DNA of 64,000 nucleotides from an uncultured Pelagibacteraceae bacterium. GTDB taxonomy: Bacteria; Pseudomonadota; Alphaproteobacteria; Pelagibacterales; AG-422-B15. The notes beneath the pieces are model-generated. The model ran no database searches. It worked only from the letters and a program-made list of their open reading frames with translations, and was not told where the DNA came from. A program made the position numbers and the translations under genes. The stretch covers positions 117,047 to 181,046 of the forward strand of contig CABYZQ010000001.1 of the NCBI GenBank assembly GCA_902523535.1. The letters run 5' to 3'. This document shows, piece by piece, positions 38,917 to 47,464 of the stretch (within the stretch, counting starts at the first letter, position 1; every line of letters starts with the position of its first letter).

Positions 38917-40037
38917 TATACAAACTCCTCATTTGTTATTTCTTTATTCTTAGTGACAAGTATACCTTTTACAATCTCATCTTCCCAATCAATGCTTAAT
39001 TCCTTTGTCTCACTATCAATCAGCAAGTCTAAAAAATTTAAAATATTTTTAGAAAAAAGGGATGAGGCATCTTGAGAAATAGTTGAAGTAATATTTTTTA
39101 CACCTACGACTATCACCCCGTTGACATTATTTGTTTCACCAGCAGCTGAGCATTCACAGTTACCTCCACTTTCTGCAGCTAAATCAATAATTATTGAACC
39201 TGGCTTCATAGAATTAACTTGCTCTTTTGAAATTAATAATGGAGCTTTCTTCCCTGGTATCAAAGCTGTACATATAGCAATGTCTTGAGAAGCTAAAGTT
39301 TCAGAAATTAGATTTGCCTGCTTTAACTTGAATTCTTCACTCATTTCTTTTGCATATCCTCCAGATGTTTCAGCATCTTGAGACTCATCATCTTCAACCA
39401 TTACAAATTTACCACCTAAGCTTTCAACCTGCTCTTTTGCAGCCATTCTTACATCAGTTGCCGAAACAATTGCTCCTAATCTTTTTGCTGTAGCAATTGC
39501 TTGAAGTCCTGCAACACCTGCCCCAAATACCATGACTTTGGCGGGAGCAATTGTTCCAGCTGCTGTCATCATCATGGGCATTGCTTTATTAAAGAGATAA
39601 GTAGCATCAATAACAGCTTTGTATCCTGCTAAATTTGATTGAGACGACAAAATGTCCATAGATTGAGCTCTGGTTATTCTAGGCATTAATTCCATTGCAA
39701 AAGATGTTACACCTTTATCTTTTAACTTATTTAGTGTTTCACTATTATTATATGGATCGAGGGATGCAATTAGCACTGATCCCTCATTCATATGTGCAAT
39801 TTCATCATCATTTGGTTTATTAATCTTAAGTATCAAATCAGACTTACCTATATCAGTAATTTCATTCGATATTATTGCTCCATTTTTAATATATTCTTCA
39901 TTTGAAAAATTTGAGTTTAATCCAGCATTATCCTGTATAACTACATTGAGACCCCAATCCTTCATTTTCTTTACAGTGTCTGGAGAAGCTGCCACTCTAG
40001 AGTCAGAATTACTTTCTTTTAAAATATAAACTTGCAT
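38916..40037 (-). CDS. pntA: NAD(P) transhydrogenase subunit alpha 1 (NAD-binding)
   Basis: 373 residues, soluble. It resembles alanine dehydrogenase in its fold: KESNSDSRVAASPDTVKKM at the N-terminus and the NAD-binding VFGAGVAGLQAIATAKRLGA in the middle, followed by SVE-type loop residues and PGSIIIDLAAESGGNCE. It is domain I of the three-subunit transhydrogenase. A 36-residue oxidase-subunit-IV-like gene lies 12 nt upstream. Confidence 0.96.
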   Translation of the reverse strand: MQVYILKESNSDSRVAASPDTVKKMKDWGLNVVIQDNAGLNSNFSNEEYIKNGAIISNEITDIGKSDLILKINKPNDDEIAHMNEGSVLIASLDPYNNSETLNKLKDKGVTSFAMELMPRITRAQSMDILSSQSNLAGYKAVIDATYLFNKAMPMMMTAAGTIAPAKVMVFGAGVAGLQAIATAKRLGAIVSATDVRMAAKEQVESLGGKFVMVEDDESQDAETSGGYAKEMSEEFKLKQANLISETLASQDIAICTALIPGKKAPLLISKEQVNSMKPGSIIIDLAAESGGNCECSAAGETNNVNGVIVVGVKNITSTISQDASSLFSKNILNFLDLLIDSETKELSIDWEDEIVKGILVTKNKEITNEEFV

Positions 40038-40049
40038 AATGAATAGAAT

Positions 40050-40160
40050 TTATAATAAGAAAATTGCCATAAATACTAAGACTAGAACCACACCAGCTGA
40101 TCCCCAAACAATCAACTTTCCAAAAAATGAGTATGTTTTTTTTTGTTCTGAAATGTCCAT
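40050..40160 (-). CDS. aa3-type cytochrome c oxidase subunit IV-like small membrane protein
   Basis: 36 residues reading MDISEQKKTYSFFGKLIVWG then a hydrophobic helix to the C-terminus. Sequence and length match the single-helix bacterial aa3 subunit IV family (PF07835), in which a D-I-S-E-x-x-x-T-Y/F start is typical. It lies 12 nt upstream of pntA in the same direction, a linkage I recall from other alphaproteobacteria. Function of the subunit is poorly understood; it binds the outside of the oxidase. Confidence 0.75.
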   Translation of the reverse strand: MDISEQKKTYSFFGKLIVWGSAGVVLVLVFMAIFLL

Positions 40161-40249
40161 AATATTTACTGTAATATATTTCTTAATTTATAATTTAACA
40201 GCATTATTTTTATATAACTTTTATTACAAAAATTAACTTTATTTAATTT

Positions 40250-41152
40250 TTACAATGCTTTAGAAGGCTTGGAGTGATCCCAATCTATAACAAGAGATCT
40301 TAAAGCTGCAACTAATGCTAAAGGTTGATCTACCATTATATGATGGTGGGCTTCAGGAATATTTATTATAGGAGATTTTTTGTCCATCAGCTCGTGCATA
40401 TATTTTGCACTTCGGCCAGGAAAAAGAAGTGACTTCTCACCTCTAAATATCGCAACTCTACACTTTAAACCCTTAAGCTTATTTCGATACATCGCTTGCC
40501 TTTCAGCAAAACTATCACTGTTAAAAATTTTCATATAGTTTGGATCAAACTTCCATGTCCATCCACCATTTACTTTTTTAATAGATTTTTCTGCAATATA
40601 ATCCATTACATAATCGAGTGCATCACTTTGTGATGGAACAAGTCTAAACCTTTTTCTAATATCTGATTGTTTTTTATAAATTTTATTAGCTCTTATTTTT
40701 AAGTCAAATTTTGGTGGCTTTTCTGAAGGAGGCATTATTGCAGTATCCACGATTACAAGACCGTAAAGAGTTTTTTTCATTGATGAAGCAGCAATTACAC
40801 TGCACATACCCCCTAAACTGTGTCCAACTAATATAGGCTTCTTAAGTTTTTCTTTTTTACATACACCTACAATTTCATCTCCCCATGACTCTATAGAGTA
40901 CTTTTTTTTCCAATCGCTTTCACCCATACCCCCTAAATTCATTGCAATTACCCTATGTGTTTTTGCAAAATATGGTCCTATAAAATTCCACCATTCAGCA
41001 TGGGCCATTCCTCCATGAACAAATATTAATCCAGGATTTTTTTTGTCTCCCCAAGTATTATATACTATCTTAGTCCCTTTGACTTTCACGTAAAGTACAT
41101 CTGGGGAAATAGCAATTGAGTCTTTAAACCATTGAGGTGTATTTGAATTCAT
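40250..41152 (-). CDS. Alpha/beta hydrolase
   Basis: 300 residues. The oxyanion region is FVHGGMAHAEWW, the nucleophile elbow is GHSLGGM and a late catalytic-type histidine lies in PEAHHHIMVDQP. This is a standard alpha/beta-hydrolase fold with a helical lid (about 165-225). No signal peptide. Substrate cannot be told; esters or lactones are typical. It overlaps the N-formylglutamate amidohydrolase gene by 4 nt, so the two are coupled. Confidence 0.88.
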   Translation of the reverse strand: MNSNTPQWFKDSIAISPDVLYVKVKGTKIVYNTWGDKKNPGLIFVHGGMAHAEWWNFIGPYFAKTHRVIAMNLGGMGESDWKKKYSIESWGDEIVGVCKKEKLKKPILVGHSLGGMCSVIAASSMKKTLYGLVIVDTAIMPPSEKPPKFDLKIRANKIYKKQSDIRKRFRLVPSQSDALDYVMDYIAEKSIKKVNGGWTWKFDPNYMKIFNSDSFAERQAMYRNKLKGLKCRVAIFRGEKSLLFPGRSAKYMHELMDKKSPIINIPEAHHHIMVDQPLALVAALRSLVIDWDHSKPSKAL

Positions 41153-41853
41153 GAAGCGAGTTTTTTTAATGATTTAACTATAATTTTATGTAATAGCCTT
41201 GAAACTCTTTTTATCTCAATTGGATTTGAAAGTAAATCATTTCTGACTTCTATTAGTGCATGTGGAAGTTTATTTCTTAAACCATGTCGATACATACTGT
41301 CTCCTATCAAATTTCCTTTATAGGGCTTATTGTCTCCAACATTTAGTTTACGTAATCTTAGTTGGTCAATAATGATGCGACTTAAATTTTTATCTTCATT
41401 TGAAAGAACGCCAAATTCTAGAAGTCTTTTTTTATTCTTAAATATTGGATTAAAGGAATGTAAAGACAAAATTACTTTAACTTTTTCTTTTTTTATAGTT
41501 CGAATTATTTCATGGTGATAATTATTATAAATTTTTTTAACTCTGAATCTTACCTCACTTTTACTAAGTCCAATATTTCCAGGAATAATTCTTCTATCTA
41601 CTATTTCTGGAATAATAGTCGGATCATCTAAGTCTCTATTTAAATCAATGAGTAGTCTTGAATATTTGCCTTGAATGACTTTACATTTTAATCGATTTGA
41701 TAGATCTAAACTTAGTTCTTTTATTCCAATATCAAATGCAATATGCTGGTTTAAAAAAAAGTTTGATAGACCTAAGTTATTTTTTTCTTGAGGAACGTAA
41801 TTAGATGCATGATCTGCAATTATAAGAATTTGATTTTCTAAGTATTCAATCAA
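41149..41853 (-). CDS. N-formylglutamate amidohydrolase family protein
   Basis: 234 residues. Family blocks are IIADHASNYVPQEKNNLGL, HIAFDIGIKELS, YSRLLIDLNRDLDDPTIIPE, and LSLHSFNPIFK. These enzymes hydrolyse N-formylglutamate in histidine breakdown or related amides, with His/Glu-ligated zinc. There are no other histidine-degradation genes nearby, so the exact substrate is uncertain. The downstream alpha/beta hydrolase is co-translated. Confidence 0.86.
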   Translation of the reverse strand: MIEYLENQILIIADHASNYVPQEKNNLGLSNFFLNQHIAFDIGIKELSLDLSNRLKCKVIQGKYSRLLIDLNRDLDDPTIIPEIVDRRIIPGNIGLSKSEVRFRVKKIYNNYHHEIIRTIKKEKVKVILSLHSFNPIFKNKKRLLEFGVLSNEDKNLSRIIIDQLRLRKLNVGDNKPYKGNLIGDSMYRHGLRNKLPHALIEVRNDLLSNPIEIKRVSRLLHKIIVKSLKKLAS

Positions 41854-41860
41854 ATGTTGA

Positions 41861-41986
41861 TTAACCTTGGCGGGCTTTCATTCTAGGATTTTTTTTGTTT
41901 ATTACGTAGAGACGACCCTTTCGTCTAATAAGTTTATTATTACGATCTCTAGTTTTAAGGTTTTTGAGTGAACTTCTTACTTTCAT
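41861..41986 (-). CDS. rpmJ: 50S ribosomal protein L36
   Basis: 41 residues: [20 protein letters not shown] followed by [21 protein letters not shown]. It is the longer, cysteine-free L36 type (YkgO-like) typical of alphaproteobacteria. Its ATG overlaps the TGA of the upstream 44-residue gene (ATGA), so the two are coupled. Confidence 0.92.
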   Translation of the reverse strand: MKVRSSLKNLKTRDRNNKLIRRKGRLYVINKKNPRMKARQG

Positions 41987-42117
41987 GATTGTTGCTCTAC
42001 TTGAGGAGCGTTAGCTTCCTCAATTCTTTTAAGTCTTACTTTTTCTTTTCGAATATTGCTCTTTTTAGAACGCTTTATATTAAGTCTTGCTTCCCTAATT
42101 TTGTTTGGCTTTTTCAT
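41983..42117 (-). CDS. Very basic 44-residue protein upstream of L36, unknown
   Basis: 44 residues beginning [20 protein letters not shown], with about 15 Lys/Arg residues and a short acidic-polar tail. There is no known family I can name. It overlaps rpmJ by 4 nt in ATGA form, the arrangement of a co-translated pair. Composition suggests an RNA- or ribosome-binding peptide. An open frame of this length can occur by chance, but the coupling and amino-acid bias support a real gene. Confidence 0.6.
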   Translation of the reverse strand: MKKPNKIREARLNIKRSKKSNIRKEKVRLKRIEEANAPQVEQQS

Positions 42118-42170
42118 ATCTATTGCGATCTTTTATATAAAAAGTGAAAAAAAACAACATATTATTTAGC

Positions 42171-42245
42171 TGGTGGGCACGGTTGGGATCGAACCAACAA
42201 CCCCCACGATGTCAACGTGATGCTCTACCACTGAGCTACGTGCCC
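42171..42245 (-). tRNA. tRNA-Val (anticodon GAC)
   Basis: 75 nt including an encoded CCA. Acceptor GGGCACG pairs with CGTGCCC, the D-arm has AGCTCAGTGGTAGAGC, the anticodon loop is TTGACAT (GAC) and the T-arm contains GGTTCGATCC. All cloverleaf stems form. It lies alone between the small basic gene and the DUF1329 gene. Confidence 0.97.
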
Positions 42246-42291
42246 TATTAAAACATGACTATTTATATCATAATTTATTGGCCACCCATAG

Positions 42292-43572
42292 CTATCGAGC
42301 GAATCTTTTTAAGCCTTCTGGGGTGAACATTTTCTCATCATGAGGTTCATTAAGCCTCCATTGAACTTTAGGTATATCAGTTGATCTAACATTTTGAAGC
42401 TGATAGCGACGAGTTGCGAAGTCGTATGTAGCAGAATGTATAGATAAACACATTGGCTGATCATAAAAATTTATAATTGGAAACTCTCTGTATGCCATCA
42501 AGTTACTTTGATCATCAAATGTTTCTTCAGCCAGCATATTATGACTATCAGTATCAAAATACATTATCCTTTGTGGTATGATATGTCTTTTGTCTTTTTT
42601 TAATGTCGCTTTAACAACATTCACATTTACAAGTTCATACCTTAAATAGTCTTGATTGACATGATATGGGGTTAACACTTCCTCAATTTGAGTTTCATGA
42701 AACTTATAAGCATTATAAGGCATTAACTTTAACTGAATACCAATATCTGACCAATTATATCTATCTTTAGCGCCGTTGAATCCATCAAATTGATCTACAG
42801 TTGTTAATCCCTGAGATGCACTTGGTTTATAATCATAAGTAATATCTGGTGCTCTTCTTACTCTTCTAGTGCCAGGATTATATACCCATGCTTTTCTTGG
42901 AGTCTTAAAAGCATTTAATGATTCAATTACTAGTGTTGATGCATCTGCTAACCTAGGTGGATGAGTAACTTTTGTCATCAACATTCCTTGTAATCCTTTT
43001 TTTTCATCTCTTACAAATGGATTCCAAAAATTCTTAGCTACAGCTTCCCCCGCTCCAAATGTATGTGTCCCATCAGGATTTATTATATAGAAAGGAGACG
43101 CGCCATATATTTCAACACCCCTGTATCTTAAAATATGGTTCCAAACATGATGAAGGGCTTCAGTTGGATTTGGAAAAGGTATGCTACCTACTATTCCTTC
43201 AACCCCTTCACCATCATCTATTAATAATGCATTATTATCAGTTAATTCTAAAACTTCAGGTGGCACAGCACAACTTCTTCGTGAGGGATAAACATTAATT
43301 TTGAATGTATCAGGATATGCTTCAAACATTTTAATTTGACCAGGCGTTAAAATAGTGTCCTTATATTTGGTATAGTTCTTTACGTTGATAGTGAGCAGAA
43401 CTTGATCTGAGGAGAATGGATCCGGATATGAGTCTGACTCGGGATCATATTCTATCAGAGGACTCGTAATTGGTGCCCTTTCTCCAATATTTTCTAATAT
43501 TAAAGTCGAGTCTGCATGTCCACATAATGGTATAAGTAAAATTATTAATAAAATTTTAATTTTTTTAATCAT
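42292..43572 (-). CDS. DUF1329 exported protein (outer-membrane lipoprotein-sorting-like)
   Basis: 426 residues. A signal peptide covers about residues 1-20 (KIKILLIILLIPLCGHA). The mature part is rich in beta strands with WVYNPGTRRVRRAPDITYDYK and DGFNGAKDRYNW, which are characteristic of DUF1329 proteins. These resemble LolA/LolB-like folds and often accompany RND permeases; none is present here. Likely a periplasmic or outer-membrane lipid- or hydrophobe-binding protein. Function is not established. Confidence 0.85.
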   Translation of the reverse strand: MIKKIKILLIILLIPLCGHADSTLILENIGERAPITSPLIEYDPESDSYPDPFSSDQVLLTINVKNYTKYKDTILTPGQIKMFEAYPDTFKINVYPSRRSCAVPPEVLELTDNNALLIDDGEGVEGIVGSIPFPNPTEALHHVWNHILRYRGVEIYGASPFYIINPDGTHTFGAGEAVAKNFWNPFVRDEKKGLQGMLMTKVTHPPRLADASTLVIESLNAFKTPRKAWVYNPGTRRVRRAPDITYDYKPSASQGLTTVDQFDGFNGAKDRYNWSDIGIQLKLMPYNAYKFHETQIEEVLTPYHVNQDYLRYELVNVNVVKATLKKDKRHIIPQRIMYFDTDSHNMLAEETFDDQSNLMAYREFPIINFYDQPMCLSIHSATYDFATRRYQLQNVRSTDIPKVQWRLNEPHDEKMFTPEGLKRFAR

Positions 43573-43628
43573 CCTTATTATGATAAAAGTTCAACTATTC
43601 AATATCAATACTAATTATTAATGTATAT

Positions 43629-44426
43629 ATGAAACAGGATATTAGAAATTTTGTAAAAATTGGAAATTATATTGCAGATGAGTCTAGGAAAATATCATTA
43701 AAGTATTTTAAAAAAAAATTAAAAGTCCTTTCAAAGGACGTAAAGAGTTTCGATCCAGTTACAATTGCCGATATTAGTATTCAAAAAAAAATTAACAAAA
43801 TCATCTCAGTTTACTATCCAAAGCACTCAGTATTAGGTGAGGAGGCAAGCATCAAAAATAATAGCGATTATGAATGGTGCATTGATCCAATTGATGGCAC
43901 GAAGTCATTCATTCAAGGGTTTCCAATATGGGGCACTCTTATTTCATTGTCAAAAAACGAAGAAATTATTCTTGGAATAGCGGACATACCTGCTCTTGAT
44001 GAGCGCTATATTGGGCATTCAAATATATCATATAAAATAATCAGGGGTAAGAAAAGTAAACTTAAAGCAAGAAACACTGTTAAGCTAAAAGAGAGTGTAT
44101 TAAATACGACTTCTCCATATATTTTTGCAAATGAATATGATCAAAGAATTTTTGAGGAAGTAGTTAAGGGTGTACAAACAGTGAGGCTTGGTGGAGATTG
44201 TTATAGCTATTGCCTATTAGCGGATGGCCATGTTGATATTATATTAGAAAGTGGACTTAAGCCATGGGATATTAGAGCATTGGAGCCAATAATTAAAAAT
44301 GCTGGCGGTGTGTTAAAAACCTGGGAGGGAGATAAAATATTTAATGGAGGAAGAATTGTTGCTACAGCGAATAAAAAACTTTTTTTAAATACTAAAATAA
44401 AATTAAAAAAACCCAGTTATAAATAA
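43629..44426 (+). CDS. hisN: Inositol monophosphatase family phosphatase, histidinol-phosphatase-like
   Basis: 265 residues. It has the IMPase metal motifs: DPVTIADISIQKKI, LGEEAS, WCIDPIDGTKSFIQGFPIWGTLISL, and the C-terminal GLKPWDIRALEPIIKNAGG. The pattern (IDGTKSF.G.P.WGTLI) is that of HisN-type histidinol-phosphate phosphatase rather than SuhB. It would catalyse the penultimate steps of histidine synthesis. Specificity cannot be fixed without tests, since family members cross-react. Its stop codon lies inside a terminator hairpin. Confidence 0.82.
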   Translation: MKQDIRNFVKIGNYIADESRKISLKYFKKKLKVLSKDVKSFDPVTIADISIQKKINKIISVYYPKHSVLGEEASIKNNSDYEWCIDPIDGTKSFIQGFPIWGTLISLSKNEEIILGIADIPALDERYIGHSNISYKIIRGKKSKLKARNTVKLKESVLNTTSPYIFANEYDQRIFEEVVKGVQTVRLGGDCYSYCLLADGHVDIILESGLKPWDIRALEPIIKNAGGVLKTWEGDKIFNGGRIVATANKKLFLNTKIKLKKPSYK

Positions 44427-44440
44427 CTGGGCTTTAATTT
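44405..44440. terminator. Bidirectional intrinsic terminator between hisN-like and SCP2 genes
   Basis: Stem CCCAGTTAT (44412-44420) / ATAACTGGG (44423-44431) with an AA gap. On the plus strand it is followed by CTTTAATTT, and on the minus strand by seven T residues, serving both convergent genes. The hairpin includes the last codons and the TAA stop of the hisN-like gene. Confidence 0.75.
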
Positions 44441-44457
44441 GCTTTTCTTTAAAACTC

Positions 44458-44772
44458 TTAACCTAGAGCATCCATTACAGATTGTAACTTCATTGCAATG
44501 GACATGTCACCAGATACTTTTAATTTGCCCTGCATAAATGCAGAGGTTCCATCAACTTCACCTGATCTCATTTGTTCAAAAGTTTCCATTGACATTGAAA
44601 GAGTACAGTCAGCGTCCTGATCTTGATCGGAAACAGTATTAGGATTAGATTTTCCATCCAAAAAAATACAACCAGCTCCCTCGAAATCAAATTTAACGGT
44701 AGCACCGAGACCGGTGTCTTTACCTTCAATTCCTTTTTGAAATTCAGCTAATAAACTTGCTACGTCTGCCAT
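44458..44772 (-). CDS. SCP2 sterol-binding domain protein
   Basis: 104 residues forming a single SCP2 domain: GATVKFDFEGAGCIFLDGK, DCTLSMSMETFEQMRSGEVDG and FMQGKLKVSGDMSIAMKLQSVM. Such proteins bind lipids or hydrophobic CoA esters in a tunnel. No signal peptide, so cytoplasmic. It is a single-gene unit, divergent from alkA. Confidence 0.92.
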   Translation of the reverse strand: MADVASLLAEFQKGIEGKDTGLGATVKFDFEGAGCIFLDGKSNPNTVSDQDQDADCTLSMSMETFEQMRSGEVDGTSAFMQGKLKVSGDMSIAMKLQSVMDALG

Positions 44773-44860
44773 ATATATTCTCCATTATTAATTTAGTATG
44801 ACAATAAATCAATTTACATTATATATGTCAATACGTAATTTTTGTGTGAGCAAGTACATG

Positions 44861-45478
44861 ATGAAACCATATTTTTGGGAAAAAGCAAAAAAAGATCTAA
44901 TCGAAAAAGATAAACATCTCGGGAAAATAATAAAAAACTACCCAAGAGATTTTCTTTTTACCAAGTCAGACCCATTTTATACTCTTGCAAGATCAATAGT
45001 AGGTCAACAGATTTCTGTTAGTGCTGCGCAAGCTGTATGGGAAAGATTTGAGAAAAAAGTTGGAAAAGTAAATCCATGTGATGTTAAAAATATGCACCAT
45101 ATGAAGCTTAAGTCTTGTGGATTGTCTAGGCAAAAAATAACTTATCTAAAATCACTCTCTATTGCATTTATCGATAGAAAGATTCAGCCAAGAAAATGGC
45201 AAAACTTAGAAAATGAAAAAATTATAGATGAGCTTGTTCAAATAAAAGGCATTGGTAGATGGACAGCAGAAATGTTTTTAATCTTCAATTTGTGTAGACC
45301 TGATATATTTCCAGTCGATGACTTAGGATTAATAAAAGGTATATGTAATTGTTACAACATTAAATACCCAATTACAAGGGAACGTGCTATTAAAATGTCA
45401 AAAAAATGGAAGCCTTATAGATCTGTAGCCACATGGTATTTTTGGAGAAGCTTGGATCCAATACCAGTAGAATACTAA
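44861..45478 (+). CDS. DNA-3-methyladenine glycosylase II (AlkA/Mag-like)
   Basis: 205 residues from ATG 44861 (MKPYFWEKAKKDL), which aligns with usual short Mag proteins. The frame opens 21 codons earlier, but that part looks unlike the family. SIVGQQISVSAAQAVWERF is the N-terminal core. The helix-hairpin-helix LVQIKGIGRWTAEMFLIF is followed by the catalytic Asp in FPVDDLG. It excises alkylated purines from DNA. It lies 1 nt before the acyltransferase gene. Confidence 0.9.
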   Translation: MKPYFWEKAKKDLIEKDKHLGKIIKNYPRDFLFTKSDPFYTLARSIVGQQISVSAAQAVWERFEKKVGKVNPCDVKNMHHMKLKSCGLSRQKITYLKSLSIAFIDRKIQPRKWQNLENEKIIDELVQIKGIGRWTAEMFLIFNLCRPDIFPVDDLGLIKGICNCYNIKYPITRERAIKMSKKWKPYRSVATWYFWRSLDPIPVEY

Positions 45479-45479
45479 T

Positions 45480-46298
45480 ATGAATAAAATAAATTTCTCT
45501 TATGCATCAAAGTCAGAACATAACTTTGCACAACGTCTAATTATACAGACAATTGAGACCTTTACAGGGAAAAATAAATTAGAAAAATTATATAAAAATT
45601 ATTCTATTAATCAGAAGGATCCAAAAACATTCTGGACAGATATTTTGAATGCAATGCAGATTAAAATAATTAATAAATCACATAATAATTTTACTGTACC
45701 AAAAAGTGGTCCTTTGTTAGTAATTGCTAATCATCCCTTTGGGATTATTGATGGCTTAATACTATGCTCACTAGTATCACAATTCAGAGATGATTTTAAA
45801 ATAATGACCCATGAAACTCTTCAATTTTTACCGCAATTAGAACAATTTATCTTGCCTGTTGATTTTAGTGGGCAAACTAAAGAATCAAAAATTTTAAACA
45901 TGCAAACTGCAAAGAATGCGAAGGAGCATCTAAATAATAGTGGAATTTTGATTATTTTCCCATCAGGGGGTGTGTCTGTAGCAAAGAGTCTTAAGTCAGA
46001 GGCAGTAGATGATTCTTGGAAATTGTTTCCAGCAAAACTTATCCATCAAACTAAAGCGGATATTTTACCTATCTACTTTGACGGTAAAAATGGATTTTTA
46101 TTTCACTTTTTTGCTTCAAAATTAAAAAATCAAACCCTTAAATACTCTACATATATTCATGAGACTAGAAAAAAAATAGGAAAGGAAATTTGTATTTACT
46201 CTGGGAATTTAATTTCTTATTCAGAAATTGAAAATATTAAAGATAGAGTTGAACTGACAAATTTGTTAAAAAAAGCAACTTATGATTTAAAAAAATAA
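45480..46298 (+). CDS. Lysophospholipid acyltransferase-like protein
   Basis: 272 residues. The motif ANHPFGIIDG contains the His and Asp of an acyltransferase active site, and IIFPSGGVS provides the second block. It resembles the hemolysin/OlsB-like branch of the LPLAT superfamily, whose members acylate lysophospholipids or ornithine-lipid precursors. No membrane helix is evident. It lies one base after alkA, with no functional link apparent. Substrate unknown. Confidence 0.83.
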   Translation: MNKINFSYASKSEHNFAQRLIIQTIETFTGKNKLEKLYKNYSINQKDPKTFWTDILNAMQIKIINKSHNNFTVPKSGPLLVIANHPFGIIDGLILCSLVSQFRDDFKIMTHETLQFLPQLEQFILPVDFSGQTKESKILNMQTAKNAKEHLNNSGILIIFPSGGVSVAKSLKSEAVDDSWKLFPAKLIHQTKADILPIYFDGKNGFLFHFFASKLKNQTLKYSTYIHETRKKIGKEICIYSGNLISYSEIENIKDRVELTNLLKKATYDLKK

Positions 46299-46332
46299 AA
46301 TGAGGATAGATTAAGGGAAAAATTAGTAAAAA

Positions 46333-47352
46333 CTATTTATATTTTTTAATCTCGTGATCACACATCTTTTTAATGAGTTGATCAATATTCGTCTTTGGAG
46401 ACCATTGTAAATTTTTTTTCGCTTTACTTGAATTGCCATAAAGATAATTTACTTCAGTTGGTCTGAAATACTTTTTATCAATTCTAACTATTACTTTTTT
46501 AGTTTTCTTATCTAATGCTTTTTCACTTAAGCCAGTACCTTCCCAGATAAGATCAAACCCATAATATTTAGAAGCTTTATTTACAAAGTCTTTCACAGTA
46601 TATGTTTTCCCTGAAGATATTACAAAGTCCCTAGCTTTTTTTTGCTGCAACATTTTCCACATTGCCTCAACATAATCTTCAGAATAACCCCAATCCCTTT
46701 TTGAATATATATTTCCAAGACTTAAATTTGATAAATATTTATACTTTACTCGAGCTAAATCTCTAATAATTTTTTTCGTTACAAATTCTCCACCTCTTAA
46801 TGGAGACTCATGATTAAATAGAATTCCCGAGCAGCAAAAAATATTATAAGCATCACGGTACATATTAACCATCCAATGCGCATAGAGTTTTGAAATTGCA
46901 TAAGGGCTAACAGGTTCAAAAGAAGTAATTTCATTTTGGCGGTTAGATTTTGAATTACCATACATTTCTGATGTGGAGGCTTGATAAAATCTTGTTTTTT
47001 TTGAAAAGTGTCTGATAGCCTCTAATATTCTTGTGACACCAAGAGCGTTAACATTTGAAGTAAATATTGGAGAACTGTAAGAATTTCCAACAAATGATTG
47101 TGCCGCTAGATTATAAATTTCATCAAACTTTCCAAGCCTTATAACGTCAACTATATTATTTTCCTCTAATAATTCAAAGGGTACCACCTTAACTTTATTT
47201 TCTATACCTAGCTCTTTGAGTCTCCAAGTACTTCCACTAGCATTTTGTCTTTCACCACCGATAACTATATAGTTTTTACTAAGAAGAAATTTAGCTAAGT
47301 AAGCTCCATCTTGTCCAGAAATTCCAGTAATAAGTGCTTTTTTATTCTTCAT
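46333..47352 (-). CDS. gmd: GDP-mannose 4,6-dehydratase
   Basis: 339 residues. The NAD motif is TGISGQDGAYLAKFLL, the catalytic Thr/Ser region is QASTSEMYGNS with SPYAISKLYAHWM (Tyr-x3-Lys), and FNHESPLRGGEFVTKKI is diagnostic for Gmd. It makes GDP-4-keto-6-deoxy-D-mannose, the precursor of fucose, rhamnose, perosamine and colitose. No GDP-fucose synthase or perosamine synthase is in the window; the candidate next step is the lysine-less dehydrase at 53820. It marks the start of the polysaccharide region. Confidence 0.93.
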   Translation of the reverse strand: MKNKKALITGISGQDGAYLAKFLLSKNYIVIGGERQNASGSTWRLKELGIENKVKVVPFELLEENNIVDVIRLGKFDEIYNLAAQSFVGNSYSSPIFTSNVNALGVTRILEAIRHFSKKTRFYQASTSEMYGNSKSNRQNEITSFEPVSPYAISKLYAHWMVNMYRDAYNIFCCSGILFNHESPLRGGEFVTKKIIRDLARVKYKYLSNLSLGNIYSKRDWGYSEDYVEAMWKMLQQKKARDFVISSGKTYTVKDFVNKASKYYGFDLIWEGTGLSEKALDKKTKKVIVRIDKKYFRPTEVNYLYGNSSKAKKNLQWSPKTNIDQLIKKMCDHEIKKYK

Positions 47353-47464
47353 CTAATTTAAACAAAAATTAATTATTGAAATCATACTGTTACTTTAATA
47401 TATCGTTAAAACATAGAAATGTCATAAAATTTAAATATTTAATTTTTAAGTCTGATATAAAATA

